A program made the translations under genes and the position numbers. A stretch of DNA of 64,000 nt from NCBI RefSeq assembly GCF_013378075.1, contig NZ_CP051131.1, positions 3,236,501 to 3,300,500 of the forward strand, in the 5' to 3' direction. The notes below the pieces were generated by a model that saw only the letters and a program-made list of their open reading frames with translations, searched no databases and was not told where the DNA came from. The stretch comes from Parasphingopyxis algicola (GTDB lineage Bacteria > Pseudomonadota > Alphaproteobacteria > Sphingomonadales > Sphingomonadaceae). The stretch's first letter is position 1. Each line of letters starts with the position of its first letter. Positions 18,452 through 27,759 of this stretch are shown in pieces.

Positions 18452-19409
18452 CTGATCGTGTCTCGTCAAGAAATTCGCGCACGATCCTTGCCGACTGGGT
18501 GTGTGGCTCGAAAGGAGGAAAATGCCCGCCATTTGGCAGGACAACCAGCTTGCAGCTCTCTGCGGGAAACCAGCTGGCCAGGGTCCGCTGATGCTCGAGG
18601 CTCAACACATTGTCATTCGGAGTTGCAAGAATAAGGGTCGGCGCCTTGATCGAGCCGGCCATTTCCCGGTTACGCTCCCGATCCCGGCTTTGTCCCGGCG
18701 CCTGGATGGCGGCGAGGATTTCGCGGTGTCCCGAACGATTCGAGAAATCGGTGTACTCGCAGACAATCTCGGGTGTGAGAGCCGACTTGTCGTCAAAGAT
18801 GTTCCCCAGATATTGCCGCCAATAATATCTCGGCCGATAGCCGGCGAATATCGTGTTCGTCAGAAATTGGGCAATTCTCAGCTTTATTGGAAATTTCGGC
18901 AGGTCGTAATTGTACACTGGCGTCTGCGTCAGGATTAGGCCTGTCACTCTTCCCGGGTGCTTGGCCGCGCATATCATTGCTGCCGGACCACCGCGCGAGG
19001 TTCCGCCGACCGCGAATTGTTCGATCTTCAGCTTGTCGGCGAGCATTGGGATGAGCTGTGCCAATCGGTCGTGCGAATGGCCTTTCTCGTCCAGACCCGA
19101 GATGCCTTCGGGCGGCCCATCGAAACGAACGACCCTATAGCCCTTGGCTATGAGTTCATTCGCCCAGCTGTCCCAGAAGTTGAGATTGCCGAACGCGCCA
19201 TGGACGAGAATCAAAGCAGGCCCGTCTCCTTCGTCCTTGATCCGGATATCGACACCATCGATCCGGACAATGTCCGATCCGGCTCCGTAGCGCTTCCATA
19301 ATGTATGGTCGCGCGTGTTCCAGAGTCCGATCCGAAAGCTCAGCCAAATGGCAATAACCGACACAACAAACGTTATGGCGATTGCTTGCGGCGATATGCT
19401 TTCGATCAT
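18444..19409 (-). CDS. Membrane-anchored alpha/beta-fold hydrolase (third of three in tandem)
   Basis: A 321-residue enzyme with an N-terminal hydrophobic helix (about residues 8-28, AIAITFVVSVIAIWLSF) that should anchor it in the inner membrane, followed by a hydrolase domain: VHGAFGNLNFW, nucleophile GGTSRGG near residue 145, and His in NGGHFPPFEPH. Being first in its operon and membrane-bound, it may handle the substrate as it enters the cell. It is transcribed divergently from the hydroxyacid dehydrogenase gene. Confidence 0.83.
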   Translation of the reverse strand: MIESISPQAIAITFVVSVIAIWLSFRIGLWNTRDHTLWKRYGAGSDIVRIDGVDIRIKDEGDGPALILVHGAFGNLNFWDSWANELIAKGYRVVRFDGPPEGISGLDEKGHSHDRLAQLIPMLADKLKIEQFAVGGTSRGGPAAMICAAKHPGRVTGLILTQTPVYNYDLPKFPIKLRIAQFLTNTIFAGYRPRYYWRQYLGNIFDDKSALTPEIVCEYTDFSNRSGHREILAAIQAPGQSRDRERNREMAGSIKAPTLILATPNDNVLSLEHQRTLASWFPAESCKLVVLPNGGHFPPFEPHTQSARIVREFLDETRSDD

Positions 19410-19741
19410 TCAATCTCTTTCGAACTGCGCCATCCACAATAACGCTTGTGGGACCGCAAAAGGCAATCGGACCGCAGGAAACGCCGCGATCGCGACGTCT
19501 GTTCGCGGTGCATTTGCCGTCCGGTCCGCCCATCTTGTTGCTGGGGCCACTGCCGGGCCATTTCCATGATCAGCGGGCGCGTTGATCGGCAGGCGATTGA
19601 ATTGGGTTTTGGTTTCGGTCTCCGATCAGCGCGAAATCTAAACACCAACCATGTGTTGAACCTGTTACCTTGGCGAACGAACGCATTTCGGGGGCGCCGG
19701 AATAACGGAGCGGATTGGCGGGTCAAATGCGCGGAGGGAAA
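19410..19741. other. Divergent promoter region between two catabolic operons
   Basis: About 330 bp without a gene. It separates the minus-strand hydrolase-VOC-methyltransferase operon from the plus-strand dehydrogenase operon and must hold both promoters. No clear inverted repeat was spotted. GGAGGG at 19734-19739 is the ribosome binding site of the plus-strand gene. Confidence 0.5.
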
Positions 19742-20722
19742 ATGTCGTCACAAGCCAAAAAGGTGCTGGTGAGCTGGCCGGAGCCGATTGATCTGTCGGT
19801 TCTCCATGCGGCGATGCCCGACGCCGAATTCACCTTTTGCCCCTTGGACGACCCGGCGATCTGCGAAGCCCTTCCGGAGACAGAGATATGGGTCGCGGGA
19901 GGCCCGCCCGTATCGGACGAACAATTGGACGCGGCGAAGAAGCTCAAATGGATCCAGATGTTCGGTGCCGGCTTGCCGCCGGGTGTCTTCCAGAAACGTT
20001 TTCGCGAGCGCGGTTTCCTCCTGTCCAATGCCAAGGGCGTGAATATCGACAATATGGCTGAGCACGCGTTGATGTTCATTCTGGCATTTGCGCGCGGTCT
20101 GCCGACGCTAGTGCGACGTCAGGCGCGTCACGAATGGATATTGCAGACCCATGCCCCGACCCTGTTCGAACTCGGTACCCAGACATTGGGTATAGTCGGC
20201 TATGGCGCGATCGGCAGTGCCGTGGCTCGGCGGGCACGGGCATTGGGCATGAAGGTCTGGGCGGTCCGGCGCAGTCCGTCGGACAGCGATATCGGCGAAG
20301 TGGACCGGATGCTCGGCCGGGAGGATCTGCCGGAACTGCTCGCGAGCGTAGATCATGTCCTTTTGTCGGTTCCGCTCACACCGGACACGGAGGGCATGAT
20401 GGGGGCGGATCAGTTCGCGCTCATGAAGCCCACGGCTTATTTTCACAATATCGGGCGGGGCAAGCTCGTCGACCAGGATGCGTTGCTGGCCGCGCTCGTC
20501 GATGGCCGGATTGCGGGGGCGGGGCTGGACGTGGTGACGCCCGAGCCACTGCCCGCCGATCATCCGTTGTGGGACGCGCCCAATACGCTGATCACGGGTC
20601 ACCTTGCGGGCAATACGCCTGAATTCTTTCCGCGGGTGATGGCCTATATCGCGAAGAATATGCGCCGCTATATGGCGGGCGAGGAGCTGGCGGGACGGGT
20701 CGATCTCTCGCGGGGGTACTGA
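19742..20722 (+). CDS. D-2-hydroxyacid dehydrogenase family oxidoreductase
   Basis: A 326-residue NAD-dependent enzyme from ATG 19742. The NAD-binding Rossmann motif GYGAIGSAVARRARALG lies near residue 157, NIGRGKLVD and DVVTPEPLPADHPLW carry the family's conserved Arg-Glu-His region, and ITGHLAG has the catalytic His in place of the more common TPHIAG. It would interconvert a 2-oxo acid and a D-2-hydroxy acid. It heads a five-gene operon with an RraA-like protein, a beta-hydroxyacid dehydrogenase, a CocE-type hydrolase and a flavin monooxygenase. Confidence 0.87.
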   Translation: MSSQAKKVLVSWPEPIDLSVLHAAMPDAEFTFCPLDDPAICEALPETEIWVAGGPPVSDEQLDAAKKLKWIQMFGAGLPPGVFQKRFRERGFLLSNAKGVNIDNMAEHALMFILAFARGLPTLVRRQARHEWILQTHAPTLFELGTQTLGIVGYGAIGSAVARRARALGMKVWAVRRSPSDSDIGEVDRMLGREDLPELLASVDHVLLSVPLTPDTEGMMGADQFALMKPTAYFHNIGRGKLVDQDALLAALVDGRIAGAGLDVVTPEPLPADHPLWDAPNTLITGHLAGNTPEFFPRVMAYIAKNMRRYMAGEELAGRVDLSRGY

Positions 20723-20852
20723 TCGTTCGGCCAGCCTGCACCCTCACGCGCAGGACGATGGACGGGGGCGGTGCCCCGGACGGTCCGGGCACCGGTGCCG
20801 GTCAGATATCGCGGTCCATTTGCGGATGGCGGCGAAGACGAGCAACGGAGAA

Positions 20853-21539
20853 ATGAGCGTGCACACAGTATACGCCACGATCGAACGCCCCGCACCCGAC
20901 ATCGTCGATCGGTTCAGCAAGGTCTGGATCGAAACGGTTGCTCAGTCGGCTGCCGACAAAGTCCATATCGTCGACCCGGTTATCAAGCCCTTGGCCAATC
21001 GCGATTGGAGGATTTGCGGCCCGGCCGTCACCGTCCTTCCCAATGGTACCGACACGATGATGAGCATTGCGGCCACATCGATTGCGCAGGCGGGCGATGT
21101 GATTGTCGTGGCGGCAGGCGGAGATTGCGGCGCCGGCGTCTGGGGCAACGGGACCACGATCTCGGCTCGTAACCGTGATCTGGCGGGCGCCGTGGTGGAT
21201 GGTGCCGTGATCGATTGCCGGGCCATTCTGGAAGGCGGCACACCGGTTTTCGCCCGGTCGGCAACGATGCGACACACGGTTGCCGCCAGGCCGGGTTCGA
21301 TCAATGTCGACGTCGAGTTCGGCGGTGTGGAGGTTTCACCCGGCGATATCGTGCTGGGTGACATGGACGGTCTGGTCGTCATCCCCCGAGAGGATGCGAA
21401 AGCCGTCATCGAGCTGGCCGAGAAGCGAAGCGTGGAGCTGGAGGAAGCGAAAGCCAAGCTCGTCCATGGCGTTACTCTTTTCGATTTGCGCGGCGGTCGC
21501 CCCATGCTCGAAGCGCTCGGCGTCGAATGGGTCGAATGA
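20853..21539 (+). CDS. RraA / HMG-aldolase family protein lacking the catalytic arginine
   Basis: A 228-residue member of the RraA-like fold, which includes 4-hydroxy-4-methyl-2-oxoglutarate/4-carboxy-4-hydroxy-2-oxoadipate aldolases. The N-terminus (VYATIERPAPDIVDRF) and the metal-site region are typical. In active aldolases the motif reads DGAVRD; here it is DGAVID, with Ile120 in place of the arginine that stabilises the enolate, while Asp121 is kept. Aldolase or decarboxylase activity may therefore be lost or altered. The ATG at 20853 fits the family best, though its ribosome binding site (GGAG) is only two bases away; ATG 20826 is an alternative. Confidence 0.8.
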   Translation: MSVHTVYATIERPAPDIVDRFSKVWIETVAQSAADKVHIVDPVIKPLANRDWRICGPAVTVLPNGTDTMMSIAATSIAQAGDVIVVAAGGDCGAGVWGNGTTISARNRDLAGAVVDGAVIDCRAILEGGTPVFARSATMRHTVAARPGSINVDVEFGGVEVSPGDIVLGDMDGLVVIPREDAKAVIELAEKRSVELEEAKAKLVHGVTLFDLRGGRPMLEALGVEWVE

Positions 21540-21676
21540 ATGCCGACAAGCTCGCCGGGTTTCCGATGGGTTCACAATTGAGGGAGTGCCGTCAAGCGGC
21601 TGCCATCAATAAACATAATATCAAATCGCATTTATTATTATTTTGAGTGATGGCGGCTCGCGTGCATGTTTTGCCT

Positions 21677-22552
21677 ATGTCCACCGATTCCGATGCCATA
21701 CCTTGTCGTTGCTGCGGGCTTGTCGGCCTCGGCATCATCGGCGGCGCCATGGCGAAACACCTCGTCGCCGCCGGCCATGAGGTAGTCGGTTACGATACGG
21801 ACGCCGCCATGCGCGAGCGCGCGGCGAATGATGGGGTCGAGGTCGTCGCCTCACCTGCGGACATGACGCTTGAAGTCGTGATCACCTCGCTTCCCACCGT
21901 GGCCGCGGTCGAGTCCACGCTGAGTCAATTGCCAGCGCAACCCGTGACGATCGTCGAGACGAGTACGCTGCCTCTTGCCGACCGCCTGCGTCTGACAACC
22001 AACGCACAGGCCGGTCATATTCTCCTCGACTGCCCGGTGAGCGGCACGGGCGCGCAGATGGCGGCGGGCGATGCCATCCTCTATCTGGGCGGCGATCGCG
22101 ATGCCCTAGAAACCGTACGACCCGTGCTCGCCGCGATCGCGCGACAAACATTCCTTGTCGGGGACTATGGCGACGCGACGCGGGTAAAGCTGATCGCCAA
22201 CCATCTCGTCGCGATCAATAACTTGGCGACGGCCGAAGCGATCTTGCTTGGCGAGGCAGCCGGTCTCGATGTGAAGATGCTGATCCCCGCCATTGCGGCG
22301 GGCGCTGGCGGGTCCCGCATATTCGATCTGCGTGCGCCAATGATCGCGAACCGGAAATTCTCCCCGCCAACGATGAAGCTCTCCGTGTGGGCCAAAGATC
22401 TCGCGGCGATCGCCAATCTGGCAAAGGAAGTCGGTGCCGGGACGCCTCTGCTCGACGCCACTCTGCCACATTATCGCACGGCGATCACGCGCTACCCGGA
22501 TTACGATACCGCAGCGGTTGCACTGGCGATTTCCGAGAAAGATTCCCGATGA
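21677..22552 (+). CDS. Beta-hydroxyacid dehydrogenase (3-hydroxyisobutyrate dehydrogenase family)
   Basis: About 291 residues from ATG 21677; ATG 21650 is possible too, and neither has a clear ribosome binding site. GLVGLGIIGGAMA is the NAD(P) motif, DCPVSGTGAQMAAG the substrate-binding motif, and GDYGDATRVKLIANH carries the catalytic Lys. Family members oxidise 3-hydroxyisobutyrate, tartronate semialdehyde or similar beta-hydroxy acids. Its stop overlaps the next start (ATGA). Confidence 0.85.
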   Translation: MSTDSDAIPCRCCGLVGLGIIGGAMAKHLVAAGHEVVGYDTDAAMRERAANDGVEVVASPADMTLEVVITSLPTVAAVESTLSQLPAQPVTIVETSTLPLADRLRLTTNAQAGHILLDCPVSGTGAQMAAGDAILYLGGDRDALETVRPVLAAIARQTFLVGDYGDATRVKLIANHLVAINNLATAEAILLGEAAGLDVKMLIPAIAAGAGGSRIFDLRAPMIANRKFSPPTMKLSVWAKDLAAIANLAKEVGAGTPLLDATLPHYRTAITRYPDYDTAAVALAISEKDSR

Positions 22553-24291
22553 ACGAGGCACCGCGCAGCAGCGAAATCCGCGACGGCATGCAGATCGATT
22601 GGGACGTCCCGATCCCGATGGATGACGGTCTCGTCCTGAGGGCAGATGTGTTTCGGCCACTGGAACCTGGGCAATACCCCATTTTGATGACGCACGGCCC
22701 TTATGCCAAGGGCCTGGCGTTCCAAGACGGGTATCCAAGCGCCTGGAAGACGATGGCCGACGGGCATCCCGACGTGACGGCCGGATCGTCCAACCTTTAC
22801 CAGAATTGGGAAGTTGCGGATCCCGGAAAATGGGTTCCGGAAGGCTATGCCCTGATCAGGGTGGACAGCCGCGGCTGCGGAACATCGCCTGGCTATATCG
22901 ATCATTTCTCGCCGCGTGAAACCAGGGATTTCTACGAGTGCATCGAATGGGCCGGAGTCCAGCCTTGGTCCAACGGGAAGGTCGGGCTCAACGGCGTGTC
23001 CTATTTCGGCATCAACCAGTGGCAGGTCGCCTCGCTCCAGCCACCGCACTTGGCCGCAATGTGCATATGGGAGGGCGCGGCGGATTTCTACCGCGACATG
23101 ACGCATCATGGGGGTATTCTGTCGACCTTCTGGGCTAATTGGTCCGATATGCAGGTGCGGACCGTCCAATACGGCATTGGTGAAGCCGGGCGTCGTAGCC
23201 GCGCGACGGGCCAACTCATTTGCGGCGACGAACTGCTGGACGAGGCAGCACTCGCTGCCTCCCGCTGTGACTTTGGGAATGAAATCTTCGCCCATCCGCT
23301 TGACGATGAGTATCACCGTGAGCGTTCGCCCGACTGGTCGAAGATTACCGTTCCTTTCCTGACCGCGGCCAACTGGGGCGGGCAGGGCCTGCATACGCGC
23401 GGCAATTTCGAAGGCTTTATCCGGGCCGCCTCCAATGACAAATGGCTGGAGGCCCATGGGCTCGAACACTGGACCCACTTCTACACCGATTACGGCCGCA
23501 AACTGCAGCTGCGCTTCTTCGATCGGTTCCTCAAAGGCGACAGCGCCAGCTGGCAGGACGAACCGCCGGTTCGCTTGCAGGTCCGCCATATCGATAGGTT
23601 CGAAGAGAGGGGAGAAAAGGACTGGCCGATCCCGAGCACGCAATGGACCAAGCTGATGCTGGATCCGGGCAGGGGGGCTCTCGGCGATGATGAACCGGCG
23701 ACCGCAACGACGGGTGCTTTCCAGGCGATGGGCGATGGCATCAGCTTCGTCGGCCAGCCGATGGCGCGACAATGCGAGATTACGGGTCCGCTCGCGCTAC
23801 GCCTGTGGGTGTCGTCGACAACGAACGATGCCGACATCTTTGCCACGCTTCGTGTCTTCACCGCCGATATGCAGGAAGTGACGTTCCAGGGTGCCATCGA
23901 TCCGCACACGCCGATCGCGCAAGGCTGGTTGCGTGCATCTCATCGTAAGCTCGACGCTGAACTATCAGCTGAATGGCGGCCCTATCACACACATGATGAA
24001 CTGCAGCCGCTCAAGCCCGGCGCGCCTGTGTGTCTCGACGTTGAGCTTTGGCCGACATCCATCGTGGTGCCGGCGAGTGCGCGCCTCGTCCTGACCGTGC
24101 GCGGGCGGGACTATGATAGCGGGAAGTCCGGCGGAAAACAGTCGAACTTCAAGAATGAGCTGCGCGGCTGTGGCCCCTTTCTCCATGACGATCCGCGCGA
24201 CCGGCCGGACGACGTTTTCGGCGGAACGACCACCATCCATTGCGGGGATAGCCATGAGGGCTGGCTGCTCCTGCCGATCATTCCTGAATAG
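22549..24291 (+). CDS. CocE/NonD-type hydrolase (X-Pro dipeptidyl-peptidase S15 family)
   Basis: A 580-residue serine hydrolase. Residues 20-370 form the alpha/beta domain with nucleophile motif NGVSYFG (Ser about residue 150) and a candidate catalytic His in LEHWTHFY; residues 380-570 form the C-terminal jelly-roll domain (ITGPLALRLWVSS to GGTTTIH) typical of cocaine esterase and related acylases. No signal peptide is seen, so it is likely cytoplasmic. It would hydrolyse an ester or amide of the imported substrate. Tightly coupled to the genes before and after. Confidence 0.87.
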   Translation: MNEAPRSSEIRDGMQIDWDVPIPMDDGLVLRADVFRPLEPGQYPILMTHGPYAKGLAFQDGYPSAWKTMADGHPDVTAGSSNLYQNWEVADPGKWVPEGYALIRVDSRGCGTSPGYIDHFSPRETRDFYECIEWAGVQPWSNGKVGLNGVSYFGINQWQVASLQPPHLAAMCIWEGAADFYRDMTHHGGILSTFWANWSDMQVRTVQYGIGEAGRRSRATGQLICGDELLDEAALAASRCDFGNEIFAHPLDDEYHRERSPDWSKITVPFLTAANWGGQGLHTRGNFEGFIRAASNDKWLEAHGLEHWTHFYTDYGRKLQLRFFDRFLKGDSASWQDEPPVRLQVRHIDRFEERGEKDWPIPSTQWTKLMLDPGRGALGDDEPATATTGAFQAMGDGISFVGQPMARQCEITGPLALRLWVSSTTNDADIFATLRVFTADMQEVTFQGAIDPHTPIAQGWLRASHRKLDAELSAEWRPYHTHDELQPLKPGAPVCLDVELWPTSIVVPASARLVLTVRGRDYDSGKSGGKQSNFKNELRGCGPFLHDDPRDRPDDVFGGTTTIHCGDSHEGWLLLPIIPE

Positions 24292-24302
24292 GAGAAAGAC
24301 CA

Positions 24303-25373
24303 ATGAAACTCGGTTTTTTTACAATGCCAATCCATCCGCTGGGTCGCTCGGTTACCGAGACGCTGAAGGAGGATCGCGAACTGGCAATCCTGGCCGACAA
24401 GCTGGGTTTTGAAGAGGGCTTTTTCGGCGAGCACGTTACCGATGCGGCCGAGACGATCACTTCTTCGCTGATCTTCGTCGCATCGCTTATTCACGCAACG
24501 AACCGCATCAAGCTGGGCAGCGGAACGGTCAACCTGCCTTGCTATCATCCGGCCCACGTTGCCGCGCAGGTGGCGATGGTCGACCATATGGCGGAGGGTC
24601 GCTTCCTGTTCGGGATCAGCCCCGGCGGGCTGATGTCGGACGCCGAACTGTTCGGCAATCTCGACAAGAATCGCGGGGACATGTTCATCGAGGCCATCGA
24701 CCAGATTCTGGCGATCTGGAGTGGCGAGCCGCCGTATAATATCGAGGGAGAGTTTTGGTCCACGTCGACCGAGCGCACGTTGATCGAGGATCTGGGGCAG
24801 GGCAAGATTCTATCGCCATATCAGAAACCGCATCCGCCGATCATCACGACGGTCGTGTCACCCCACTCCAATAGCATGACGCAGGCCGCGCGGCGCGGCT
24901 GGGAACCGATCTCAGGCAATTTCCTGCTGCCCAAATGGGTAAAATCCCACTGGCCCAAATATAAGGAAGGCTGCGCGGATATCGGCGCCACGCCCGACAT
25001 GGCCGATTGGCGCGTCGCCAAGAGCATTTTTGTTGCGGACGACCTGGATACTGCCAAGCGTTACGCCACTGATACCAGCGGTCCCTATCACGGCTATTAT
25101 CGGTCGGTAGCGACCAAGATGATCCGCAGCGGCCGCGCTGCATTGTTCAAGCAAGATCCGGATGCACCCGATGACACGGTTACCATAGAGGGGGTCGTCG
25201 ACGACGTCGTTATCTGGGGAACGCCGGACAAGGTGATCGACGAACTCGCCGCTTTCCGGGAAGAGGTCGGAGAATTCGGCACGCTGCTCTATGCGGGGCA
25301 CGACTGGGTGGACCGTGATCTCGCGATCCGTTCGATGGAACTGATGGCGGAGAAGGTCGCGCCGGCCTTTTAG
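24303..25373 (+). CDS. LLM-class flavin-dependent monooxygenase
   Basis: A 356-residue luciferase-like oxidoreductase with an AGGAGA ribosome binding site and 11 bases after the CocE-type gene. The N-terminus MKLGFFTMPIHPLGR, FGEHVTDAAETI, and the central KLGSGTVNLPCYHPAHVAAQVAMVDHM are typical of bacterial luciferase-fold monooxygenases (TIM barrel, FMNH2). Such enzymes carry out Baeyer-Villiger or hydroxylating attack on ketones, alkanals or terpenes, and need a separate flavin reductase that is not seen nearby. Its end overlaps the convergent LysR gene by four bases. Confidence 0.87.
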   Translation: MKLGFFTMPIHPLGRSVTETLKEDRELAILADKLGFEEGFFGEHVTDAAETITSSLIFVASLIHATNRIKLGSGTVNLPCYHPAHVAAQVAMVDHMAEGRFLFGISPGGLMSDAELFGNLDKNRGDMFIEAIDQILAIWSGEPPYNIEGEFWSTSTERTLIEDLGQGKILSPYQKPHPPIITTVVSPHSNSMTQAARRGWEPISGNFLLPKWVKSHWPKYKEGCADIGATPDMADWRVAKSIFVADDLDTAKRYATDTSGPYHGYYRSVATKMIRSGRAALFKQDPDAPDDTVTIEGVVDDVVIWGTPDKVIDELAAFREEVGEFGTLLYAGHDWVDRDLAIRSMELMAEKVAPAF

Positions 25374-26296
25374 GGTCGTACAGCCTGCTGCACCGCCTCA
25401 TGCCAGCGGGCGTCGGCCGCTTGGGCCTCGCTTCGGAGCACGTCGTGGAATGCGGCGGCCGCGATCGACAGCGGAGCCCGAACGAGGCTGACCGTCGCCA
25501 GGTCGAGCGAAAGGCTAGGTTCCGCAAACGGATTGGCGGCCAGCAGATCGCTATAGGCCGGCCCGGCCATGATCAGCGCGGGCAAGATGGCGACCCAGTC
25601 TGAGGAGGCGATATAGTCGAGCGTGCCCATCATGGAATCGAGTTCGATCGTCCGTTCCACCTTGATCCTGTTGGCGGCGAGAAAGCCGAGGATGGAATCA
25701 TGACGACAATTCTTCCGTCCCGGCAGCACCAGCCGGGGCGGCGGAAGCGAACCGAGCCGCAGTGTTTCCATCGGCTCATGTCCGCTGCGCGTGCCCGATA
25801 CCAAGATTTCAGGCGTCGTCAGAAAATGCTGCATGGCGACGCCTGGCTCGTGCGTCTGCTTCGGAACCACGGCGAAATCGATCTCGCCGGCCAGAACCGC
25901 TTCGGTCAAAGCGTGGCTGTAGCCTTCGACCGCTTGAACCTCGACATTGGGATATTCTTCCGTGAACCGCATGAGTGCCGGCGCCAGAACATGTGAACTG
26001 ATCGTCGGCATGACGCCGACGACGATCTCGCCGACTGGTCCGCCCTCGAAGCGCTGGAGGTCATTCTCCGCCGATGCCCGGATGCGTAGCAACTCCACGC
26101 AATGTTCATAGAAAACCTTCGCTGCTAGTGTGGGTATCACGCGGCCCGTTTCTCGCCGGAACAGTTTCACGCCGTGGCGATCCTCCAATTTCCGGATATG
26201 CTGGGAGACGCCCGACTGGGTCGCATTCTCGCGCTGCGCCGCAGCCGTGAAAGACCGTTCCTCATAGGCGGCGACGAAAAGACGGATGTCTCGCAT
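25370..26296 (-). CDS. LysR-family transcriptional regulator
   Basis: A 308-residue LysR protein. The HTH (RSFTAAAQRENATQSGVSQHIRKLE, about residues 14-38) is clear and the effector-binding domain follows from residue 90. It is divergent from the alpha/beta hydrolase gene at 26367, with a 70-bp AT-rich spacer, and convergent with the monooxygenase operon, so it probably controls the hydrolase-CMD pair and perhaps itself. Confidence 0.87.
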   Translation of the reverse strand: MRDIRLFVAAYEERSFTAAAQRENATQSGVSQHIRKLEDRHGVKLFRRETGRVIPTLAAKVFYEHCVELLRIRASAENDLQRFEGGPVGEIVVGVMPTISSHVLAPALMRFTEEYPNVEVQAVEGYSHALTEAVLAGEIDFAVVPKQTHEPGVAMQHFLTTPEILVSGTRSGHEPMETLRLGSLPPPRLVLPGRKNCRHDSILGFLAANRIKVERTIELDSMMGTLDYIASSDWVAILPALIMAGPAYSDLLAANPFAEPSLSLDLATVSLVRAPLSIAAAAFHDVLRSEAQAADARWHEAVQQAVRP

Positions 26297-26366
26297 ACGG
26301 CCATCATAACTTCTAATGGACTAACCAGCATACAATTAATTTTTTTGAAGTCGAAAAGCGTGCTTT

Positions 26367-27176
26367 GTGTCGAGCGTGACCGACACCTGCATTGATCTGT
26401 CCGGATTGCAACTGTCCGCCTCTGTAATCGCTTCCGGCGATCGCCCGTGGCTTACTCTGTTGCATTCGCTGGCGACCGATTCACGCCTCTGGCAGCCGCA
26501 GGTCGAGCCGCTCGCCCGATCGTTCAATCTTCTACTGCTCGACATGCGCGGTCATGGAAAATCGGCCGTGCTCCCGCCGCCATATAGTTGGGAGGACTTG
26601 GTCGGAGATGTTCTCGAATGCTGGAACAATCTCGGTATCCGCCGATCCGCCGTACTCGGCCTTTCGATCGGTGGTATGGTTGCATTGGGCCTCGCTCTGG
26701 ATCATCGGAATCGCGTGACTCGGATCGTCGCCGCAGATTGCAGGGCCGATGCGCCGGACTGGTTTCGCGACATGTTTGGCGAACGGCAGGAAATGGTGCG
26801 GGAAAGGGGCATGGCTGGCGTGCTGGAGCCGACGCTCGCGTCCTGGCTGACCGAGCCGACCCGAACGGAGCGCCCCGACATTGTCGAGGCGGCAACGGAA
26901 ATGATCCTGAATACGTCCGTAGATGGCTATCTGGGAGCTACGGAAGCGCTCAAAAAACTCGCGTTTCTGCCTCGGCTGGCCGAAATCGAGACGCCAGCGC
27001 TATTAGTCGTCGGCGAAGAGGATGGGCCGCATCCGGCTGCGATGGCGGAGATGGCGGATGCAATCGGGGGAGCTCGATTGGAGACCATTGCCGGCGCTGC
27101 GCATTTGAGCAATCTGGAACGATCCGAAACCTTCACCGGCATCGTTGCAGGGTGGCTCGAGGAGGCAATTCCATGA
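26367..27176 (+). CDS. Alpha/beta hydrolase, 3-oxoadipate enol-lactonase-like
   Basis: A 269-residue enzyme from GTG 26367 (no strong ribosome binding site seen). LLHSLATDSRLWQPQVEPL near residue 30, LDMRGHGKS, nucleophile motif GLSIGG near residue 100 and His in GAAHLSNLE resemble PcaD enol-lactonases. It is followed without gap (ATGA overlap) by a carboxymuconolactone decarboxylase-family gene. In the protocatechuate branch PcaC and PcaD act in sequence, so this pair could handle a lactone intermediate, but the true substrate is not known. Confidence 0.82.
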   Translation: MSSVTDTCIDLSGLQLSASVIASGDRPWLTLLHSLATDSRLWQPQVEPLARSFNLLLLDMRGHGKSAVLPPPYSWEDLVGDVLECWNNLGIRRSAVLGLSIGGMVALGLALDHRNRVTRIVAADCRADAPDWFRDMFGERQEMVRERGMAGVLEPTLASWLTEPTRTERPDIVEAATEMILNTSVDGYLGATEALKKLAFLPRLAEIETPALLVVGEEDGPHPAAMAEMADAIGGARLETIAGAAHLSNLERSETFTGIVAGWLEEAIP

Positions 27177-27727
27177 CCCGGATCCCGGACCGTGATCCGA
27201 GCGAGCTCAGCCCGGCCCAACGGCGCGTCCATGATGCGATTCAATCCGGTGAGCGCGGCGTGGTCGAGGGGCCCTTGCGCATCTGGCTCGAAAGCGCGGA
27301 GTTCGCTGATCGGGCCCAGTCGCTCGGCGCCTTCTGCCGTTACGGAACGGTCCTGCCACCGCGGCTATCGGAACTGGCGATCATTATCACCGGTGCCCAT
27401 TGGAAGGCCGGGTTCGAATGGCATGTTCATGCACCGATAGCGATTGAAAGCGGCTTGCCGGCCGCTGACGTGGAGGCGATCAGGCAGGGAGATGCACCGT
27501 CGTTCGAGCACGAAGACGAGCGTATCGTCTACGACTTCACGACTGAGCTGCTCCGCGCGAGGCAGGTCTCGGACACCAATTTCGAGCGTGCGCGGGATTT
27601 GCTCGGCGATCAGGGAGTGGTCGAACTGGTCGGCTTGCTGGGCTATTACGGTCTGATCTCGATGACTATCAACGCGTTCCAGATACCATTGCCGGATGGC
27701 AACGCCGATCCGTTCGCCGAAGATTAA
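27173..27727 (+). CDS. Carboxymuconolactone decarboxylase (CMD) family protein
   Basis: A 184-residue all-helical protein with GAGGAGG as ribosome binding site. PPRLSELAIIITGAHWKAGFEWHVHAPIA is the CMD core; the Cys-x-x-Cys of AhpD-like members is absent, and the Glu-x-His-x-His pattern matches the decarboxylase-type branch. It is translationally coupled to the lactonase-like hydrolase. Action as gamma-carboxymuconolactone decarboxylase or on a similar lactone is inferred from the pairing. Confidence 0.83.
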   Translation: MTRIPDRDPSELSPAQRRVHDAIQSGERGVVEGPLRIWLESAEFADRAQSLGAFCRYGTVLPPRLSELAIIITGAHWKAGFEWHVHAPIAIESGLPAADVEAIRQGDAPSFEHEDERIVYDFTTELLRARQVSDTNFERARDLLGDQGVVELVGLLGYYGLISMTINAFQIPLPDGNADPFAED

Positions 27728-27759
27728 GACGGGCGGTCAAACCTTGATCGCTTAGCCGA

